A stretch of 36,503 nt of DNA from Bacteroidota bacterium (GTDB lineage Bacteria > Bacteroidota > Bacteroidia > JAFLBG01): positions 103,353 through 139,855 of the forward strand of contig JAFLBG010000005.1 of the NCBI GenBank assembly GCA_017303975.1, given 5' to 3'. Positions 33,482 through 36,503 of the stretch are shown here, piece by piece. Made by a program: the position numbers and the translations under genes. Every line of letters begins with the position of its first letter. Position 1 is the stretch's first letter. The notes beneath the pieces were generated by a model. It ran no database searches, had not been told where the DNA came from, and saw only the letters and a list, made by a program, of their open reading frames with translations.

Positions 33482-35917
33482 TTACTCCAACACAAGTTTT
33501 ACTGCATTACCACTATCCTGTTCTCGCATAAAATAAATGCCGGCAGGTAACTTTTCATTTATAACAAACGAACTAGTAGTTATTGTAAATGTTCTAATAA
33601 CCTTACCCATTAAATCTAGTAATTCAAACACCCCACTTTTAGTTGTTTGAAGTGTAAACTGACCCATAGTAGGATTTGGAAAAACAATAAAACTTGTTTT
33701 GTTTATCTCTTCTATTCCCACCCCAGTACTACCCTGAAATTTTGCCAAAAATGCATCCCCTCCATCCACTTGTACACTGCCAGCATTGGTATTCTGATGT
33801 CCGCCTGAGGCTAGGTTGGTTGATGTTGCAACACCCGCCAAATAAACATTTCCGTTACCATCTGCTGCGCAGGAATAGCCTTTGTCATAATCACTACCTC
33901 CATAGTAGGTAGCCCATTGGCGAACTCCGCCACTGTTGAACTTTACCAAAAATGCATTTCTAGCCCACATACCGCCCCCATAGGTATTCTGATACCCACC
34001 TAAGGCTATATTGAAAGTTGAAGAGGTAGTACCTGCTAAATAGACATTTCCAATGCCATCCGTTGTGCAAGAAAATCCTTCATCCCAACCAATTCCTCCA
34101 TAGTAGGTAGCCCATTGGCGAATACCACCGCTATTGAATTTTACTAAAAAAGCATCAGCACCACCTGAAGGAAGGTTTTGATGTCCGTTAAAAGAAATGC
34201 TATCGAGTGATTGAGTCTTTCCTGACAAATAGACATCTCCATTTACACTCACTGCACAAGAATAGCCTTCTTCAGAATTACTACCTCCTAAGTAGGTAGC
34301 CCATTGGCGAACCCCACCGCTGTTAAACTTAACCAAAAAGGCATCTGTATATGGATATCCAGCAGATGTATTCTGATGTCCGCCAGAGGCTATGTTGGTA
34401 GTTGATTCTGTTGTCCCCGATAAATAAACATTTCCACTACCATCTACTGCGCAAGTGCAATTGTATTCATCTTTATTGCCCCCATAGAAGGTAGCCCATT
34501 GGCGAACTCCAGCACTATTAAACTTTACCAAGAAAGCATCGTTACTTCCGCCCCCATATGTATTCTGATGCCCGCCTGATGCTATGTTGTTACTTGAAGT
34601 TGAAGAAACATTACCTACTAAATATACATTACCAATGCCATCTGTTACACAAGATAATCCCCTACTCCCACTACCTCCGCCATAGTAAGTAGCCCATTGT
34701 CGAACTCCGCCACTAGTAAACTTTACCAAAAACGCTCCAGCATAGGTATTCTGATGTCCTCCAGAGGCAATATTGTTACTTGAAATAGTCCACCCCGACA
34801 AATAAACATTTCCATTACCATCTGCTGTGCAGGAAAAGCCAATATCATCATTGCTACCTCCATAGTAGGTAGCCCATTGTCGAACACCGCCACTATTAAA
34901 CTTTACCAAATATGCATCACTATCCCACAAAGCGCCCCCAAAAGTATTTTGATGCCCTCCTGAGGCTATGCTGCTATTAGAATAAGTTGTCCCCGACAAA
35001 TAAACATTTCCACTACCATCTACTGCGCAGGTGCTATTTTGTTCACTATAAGTGCCTCCATAATAAGTTGCCCAAAGCAAAGCAGGGTCTATTACCATTT
35101 CCTGCTGAGGGTTGTAGCTGCCTAACTCAAAACTCACTACGTTTCCCGTTAATTTAAATTTGGTAGCTATTGGTTTACCTTCTTGGAGGCTTACCGGTGC
35201 GTGGTCGGTAAGCTTGCCCATAAGGTTGCCCTGTATCAGATTACCGCTTCTGTCTACATATAATTCTTCTTGGTGGGTAAATTCCATTTTTATTCGATTA
35301 GGGGCTGCTCCCGGTTGCACTACAAAATCGTATTTCAAGCCGCCATTGGCTGTTATATATACCACCCAATCTATACCGGGATAAACTTGGTGATAAGTGA
35401 TTTTTTTGTAATAGTGCACAAATAAAGCATTGTGCGTGTAATACTGCATATAATCGGCACTTTTGCCTTGGGTAGTAATTTTCGCATTCGGATTGGCGCC
35501 TATCAACTTCATGTCCATGCGATAGGTTTCAAGACGAATATCGTTTTGCATACTATCCATTTTTTCTAGCTCTTCGGACTTAGCCATACGATCTGCCATC
35601 AACTCTTTGTATCCTTCGGGGTAATGCAATTGATTAAACTGGTATGCTATACCGCCTTCTTCCAATAAATACAAATTAACATTCCCGCTTTGTAGCAGAT
35701 ACTTTACATAAGGTGCAGGTTGTCCGTCTGTTTGCTTTATCTGACCTTTGTTTTCAATAAAGTAAGTTGCTTGTGTACTTCGATCATTTAAGAGTTGAGT
35801 ACTTGGCAAATCATTATTGTTCGATGCAGCGATGGCGTTAGTGTTAGCAAGTATTCCGCAAAGTAAAGCTGCGCTTATACTTACTCGAAGTAAGGATTTA
35901 TGCATATTTGTTTTCAT
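33482..35917 (-). CDS. SBBP-repeat T9SS type A surface protein with DUF7948-like N-terminus
   Basis: 811 residues. The signal peptide lies within residues 1-31 (LLRVSISAALLCGILANTNA). Residues ~50-275 look like the DUF7948 domain that usually precedes SBBP repeats (YFIENKGQIKQTDG, PGIDWVVYITANGGLKYDFV, the FELGSYNPQQEMVIDPALLW end). Seven SBBP (beta-propeller) repeats of ~63 residues follow, each with WATYYGGS..(D/E)xGxSC..DGxGNVYLSGxT...NIASGGHQNT...DAFLVKFNSGGVRQ. A type A sorting domain ends the protein (FIVFPNPTMGQFTL ... KLPAGIYFMRE). Seven repeats would suit one closed propeller. It is probably a surface adhesin. An alternative start (M5) lies at 35905. The repeats are similar enough at the DNA level (~190-bp period) to allow recombination. 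Confidence 0.93.
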   Translation of the reverse strand: MKTNMHKSLLRVSISAALLCGILANTNAIAASNNNDLPSTQLLNDRSTQATYFIENKGQIKQTDGQPAPYVKYLLQSGNVNLYLLEEGGIAYQFNQLHYPEGYKELMADRMAKSEELEKMDSMQNDIRLETYRMDMKLIGANPNAKITTQGKSADYMQYYTHNALFVHYYKKITYHQVYPGIDWVVYITANGGLKYDFVVQPGAAPNRIKMEFTHQEELYVDRSGNLIQGNLMGKLTDHAPVSLQEGKPIATKFKLTGNVVSFELGSYNPQQEMVIDPALLWATYYGGTYSEQNSTCAVDGSGNVYLSGTTYSNSSIASGGHQNTFGGALWDSDAYLVKFNSGGVRQWATYYGGSNDDIGFSCTADGNGNVYLSGWTISSNNIASGGHQNTYAGAFLVKFTSGGVRQWATYYGGGSGSRGLSCVTDGIGNVYLVGNVSSTSSNNIASGGHQNTYGGGSNDAFLVKFNSAGVRQWATFYGGNKDEYNCTCAVDGSGNVYLSGTTESTTNIASGGHQNTSAGYPYTDAFLVKFNSGGVRQWATYLGGSNSEEGYSCAVSVNGDVYLSGKTQSLDSISFNGHQNLPSGGADAFLVKFNSGGIRQWATYYGGIGWDEGFSCTTDGIGNVYLAGTTSSTFNIALGGYQNTYGGGMWARNAFLVKFNSGGVRQWATYYGGSDYDKGYSCAADGNGNVYLAGVATSTNLASGGHQNTNAGSVQVDGGDAFLAKFQGSTGVGIEEINKTSFIVFPNPTMGQFTLQTTKSGVFELLDLMGKVIRTFTITTSSFVINEKLPAGIYFMREQDSGNAVKLVLE
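33730..35070 (-). repeat. Seven ~190-bp tandem repeats encoding SBBP blades
   Basis: The tagtaggtagcccattggcg word and its variants recur at about 33905, 34100, 34290, 34490, 34685 and 34865, with a diverged form at about 35060. Each marks a WATYYGG blade boundary. Confidence 0.8.
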
Positions 35918-35975
35918 GTTTTTATCAATTTATTGGTTCTTTTGGTTTGCGCGCTATATTGTCTATAGTTTATAA

Positions 35976-36010
35976 GGTTGGAAGGATTAGAAGATTTTAA
36001 TTTTCCAACC
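35976..36010 (-). terminator. Hairpin 3' of the right-edge surface-protein gene
   Basis: Perfect 8-bp inverted repeat ggttggaa/ttccaacc with a 19-base loop, 33 bases past the stop at 36044. The word ggttggaaggattagaag resembles gtttgaaggtttagaaag in the flanks of the other two paralogues. Confidence 0.45.
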
Positions 36011-36043
36011 CCTCCAACTTACTTAACCTATCATATACAAGGC

Positions 36044-36503
36044 CTACTGTTTTATTATTTTTCTTATTTCTTTAAAATTGTTTCCTACAACTTCTACAAA
36101 ATACATTCCTGCTGGTAGTTCCGCGATTTCTACTTTTGTTTCGTTCTCCGTTAATGAAATTGTTTTTACTACTATACCGCTGTAGTTGTATATAGTAGCT
36201 ACAGCTGCTTCACTCTCACTTAGTGTAATTTTTATACTAATATTATCAATAGACGGATTAGGATATACAACTAGAGTAGCGGCCATTTCTTCTAAATTTG
36301 TTTTATACACTATACTATTTCCATCTTCGGCTTGTTCTTCATCAGCTAACGCGGCCCCACTTAAGGCGTACTCACCCATAAATACATGTTGCTTGGTGGT
36401 GTTTAATGAAACATAATTGGAAAGTGTATTGCCGTTAAATCGTTGATACCCCTTTTGATCGCCTACAAACAAAACCTTTTTTGCATAGGCAACTAGTTTA
36501 GGC
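36044..36503 (-). CDS. T9SS type A surface protein, C-terminal part (third paralogue, runs off right edge)
   Basis: The frame stays open to the window edge, so about 152 C-terminal residues are visible. They contain the signature YALSGAALADEEQAEDGN and a type A sorting domain (TLVVYPNPSIDNISIKITLS, ATIYNYSGIVVKTISLTENE, ELPAGMYFVEVVGNNFKEIR). Both are close to the proteins at 21127-22983 and 24816-26714, so this is a third member of the family. A shorter reading opens with TTG at 36472 but is unlikely to be the real start. Whether a divergent helical partner lies beyond the edge cannot be seen. Confidence 0.9.
   Translation of the reverse strand, partial: PKLVAYAKKVLFVGDQKGYQRFNGNTLSNYVSLNTTKQHVFMGEYALSGAALADEEQAEDGNSIVYKTNLEEMAATLVVYPNPSIDNISIKITLSESEAAVATIYNYSGIVVKTISLTENETKVEIAELPAGMYFVEVVGNNFKEIRKIIKQ

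Overview
The window is AT-rich DNA from a member of the Bacteroidota. Three things support this. Almost every large protein ends in a type IX secretion (T9SS) sorting domain, either type A (a V-x-YPNP strand followed by PAGMY/LPAGIYF) or the type B gliding-motility (CHU_C) form (FTPNxxGxND ... DRWG). Several genes carry a TAnnTTTG -7 promoter box, and Shine-Dalgarno motifs are mostly absent. No rRNA, tRNA, CRISPR array, transposase or T9SS apparatus gene was found.

Layout. At 1-2414 (-) lies the N-terminal part of a large secreted repeat protein that runs off the left edge. At 2554-5410 (-) is a two-gene unit, dusB and a membrane-anchored TPR/LuxR-type regulator, with a small UbiA-like membrane protein diverging at 5446-6273 (+). 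From 6350 to 20987 (-) there is a run of exported proteins: a frameshifted SBBP-like protein, a 2146-residue CSLREA/right-handed beta-helix protein built from ~405-bp tandem repeats, a GH101-like TIM-barrel candidate, a DUF2341/Ig-like CHU_C protein, and a small exported protein. From 21127 to 28420 the same divergent two-gene module occurs twice. Each copy has a T9SS type A surface protein on the minus strand and a Lys-rich helical protein on the plus strand. Both helical genes carry ATGAC(A/G)TCAT exactly 22 bases before the start codon. The first helical gene is broken at an A8 run that has the form of a -1 slippery heptamer. A PKD/CHU_C protein follows at 28424-31222 (-).

From about 31250 to 33172 there is a compact peptide locus. 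It holds two Cys-rich peptides with pinensin-type RiPP leaders, a possible remnant of a third, a stand-alone LytTR regulator, and repeated TACGAATAAT boxes. In front of the minus-strand peptide gene the boxes are spaced 21 bp, which is LytTR-like. No modification enzyme is nearby. The right end has a decayed T9SS C-terminal fragment, a seven-repeat SBBP protein, and the C-terminus of a third paralogue of the surface-protein family.

How it fits together: this is a surface and secretome cargo region with local duplication and decay. Two small regulatory systems stand out: the duplicated divergent modules with their shared operator-like site, and the LytTR/RiPP-leader peptide locus. Both are inferences from sequence. 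Several hairpin families lie 3' of the surface-protein genes and may be terminators or small repeat elements.
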